From the NCBI GenBank assembly GCA_030671645.1, contig DAOVHV010000002.1, positions 1-21,084 of the forward strand: 21,084 nt of DNA, read 5' to 3'. This document shows positions 21,035 through 21,084 of this stretch, piece after piece (the stretch's first letter is position 1; every line of letters begins with the position of its first letter). Origin of the DNA: a bacterium. GTDB taxonomy: Bacteria; Bipolaricaulota; Bipolaricaulia; UBA7950; UBA9294. A model generated the notes under the pieces. The model saw only the letters and a program-made list of their open reading frames with translations, was not told where the DNA came from and did no database searches. The translations under genes were made by a program, and so were the position numbers.

Positions 21035-21084
21035 ATGGGTAAGCGACTGTTGTTGCGTGGCAACGAAGTGATTGCAGAGGCCGC
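21035..21084 (+). CDS. korA: 2-oxoacid:ferredoxin oxidoreductase, alpha subunit (3' truncated by window end)
   Basis: Only 16 codons are visible after a strong AAGGAGG. They read MGKRLLLRGNEVIAEA, matching the GNEAIAEAA start of alpha subunits of Kor/Vor-type oxidoreductases. Together with the preceding delta subunit this supports a kor/vor operon continuing beyond the window, presumably with beta and gamma subunits. Confidence 0.75.
   Translation, partial: MGKRLLLRGNEVIAEA

Overview
The window is a compact bacterial chromosome segment carrying housekeeping genes. It has 21 complete protein genes, one cut at each end, and one tRNA. I see no insertion sequence, phage gene, CRISPR array or plasmid function. 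The mix suggests an uncultured, probably anaerobic bacterium of a deep-branching phylum: an LCP-family wall protein, FtsZ outside any division cluster, Zn-ribbon bL32 and bL28, AMMECR1, a 2-oxoacid:ferredoxin oxidoreductase, and a PKD-rich secreted protein. Bipolaricaulota (OP1/Acetothermia) would fit, but that placement is inference only.

Layout. 1-930 (+): C-terminal part of a UvrD-type helicase fused to an iron-sulfur RecB-like nuclease. 946-2465 (-): LCP/LytR_C protein followed by rsfS. 2612-5388 (+): AMMECR1 protein, mtaB, phoH, tightly packed. 5496-9052 (+): a secreted lamin-tail plus seven-PKD protein, then a tandem GNAT-like protein. 9079-11175 (-): ftsZ followed by an OmpR-type response regulator. 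11288-11557 (+): a small membrane protein divergent from ftsZ. 11600-12911 (-): tRNA(CAU), an RNase H-like gene, dtd, and then rpmF behind a possible terminator. 12912-13353: mostly non-coding. 13354-16082 (+): tldD-tldE, closed by a strong terminator. 16144-16707 (-): an unknown exported protein. 16862-17371 (+): a CDP-alcohol phosphatidyltransferase-like protein. 17368-18378 (-): ruvB. 18484-21084 (+): ribF, tsaB, rpmB, an S1-like protein, korD and the start of korA.

Themes. Several genes act on tRNA or ribosomes: TsaB (part of t6A37 synthesis), MtaB (methylthiolation of t6A37), Dtd, RsfS, bL28, bL32 and a CAU-anticodon tRNA whose base 37 is A. Promoters are readable as TTGACA-like -35 boxes about 16-18 bases from -10 boxes such as TATCCT, TACAAT and TAGCGT. 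Most genes have strong Shine-Dalgarno sequences, but a few have none or only a weak one and sit right behind a -10 box or a tRNA 3' end, suggesting leaderless transcripts.

The most unusual object is FtsZ. It carries an N-terminal domain of about 70 residues that resembles domain I of the replication initiator DnaA (or the related C-terminal module of DnaX), followed by a GTPase domain whose glycine-rich phosphate loop contains an aspartate. I would follow this up first. Other oddities are an LCP domain lacking its conserved Asp/Arg residues, an RNase H fold with its fourth catalytic Asp replaced, and an RNase H start codon one base from a tRNA 3' end.
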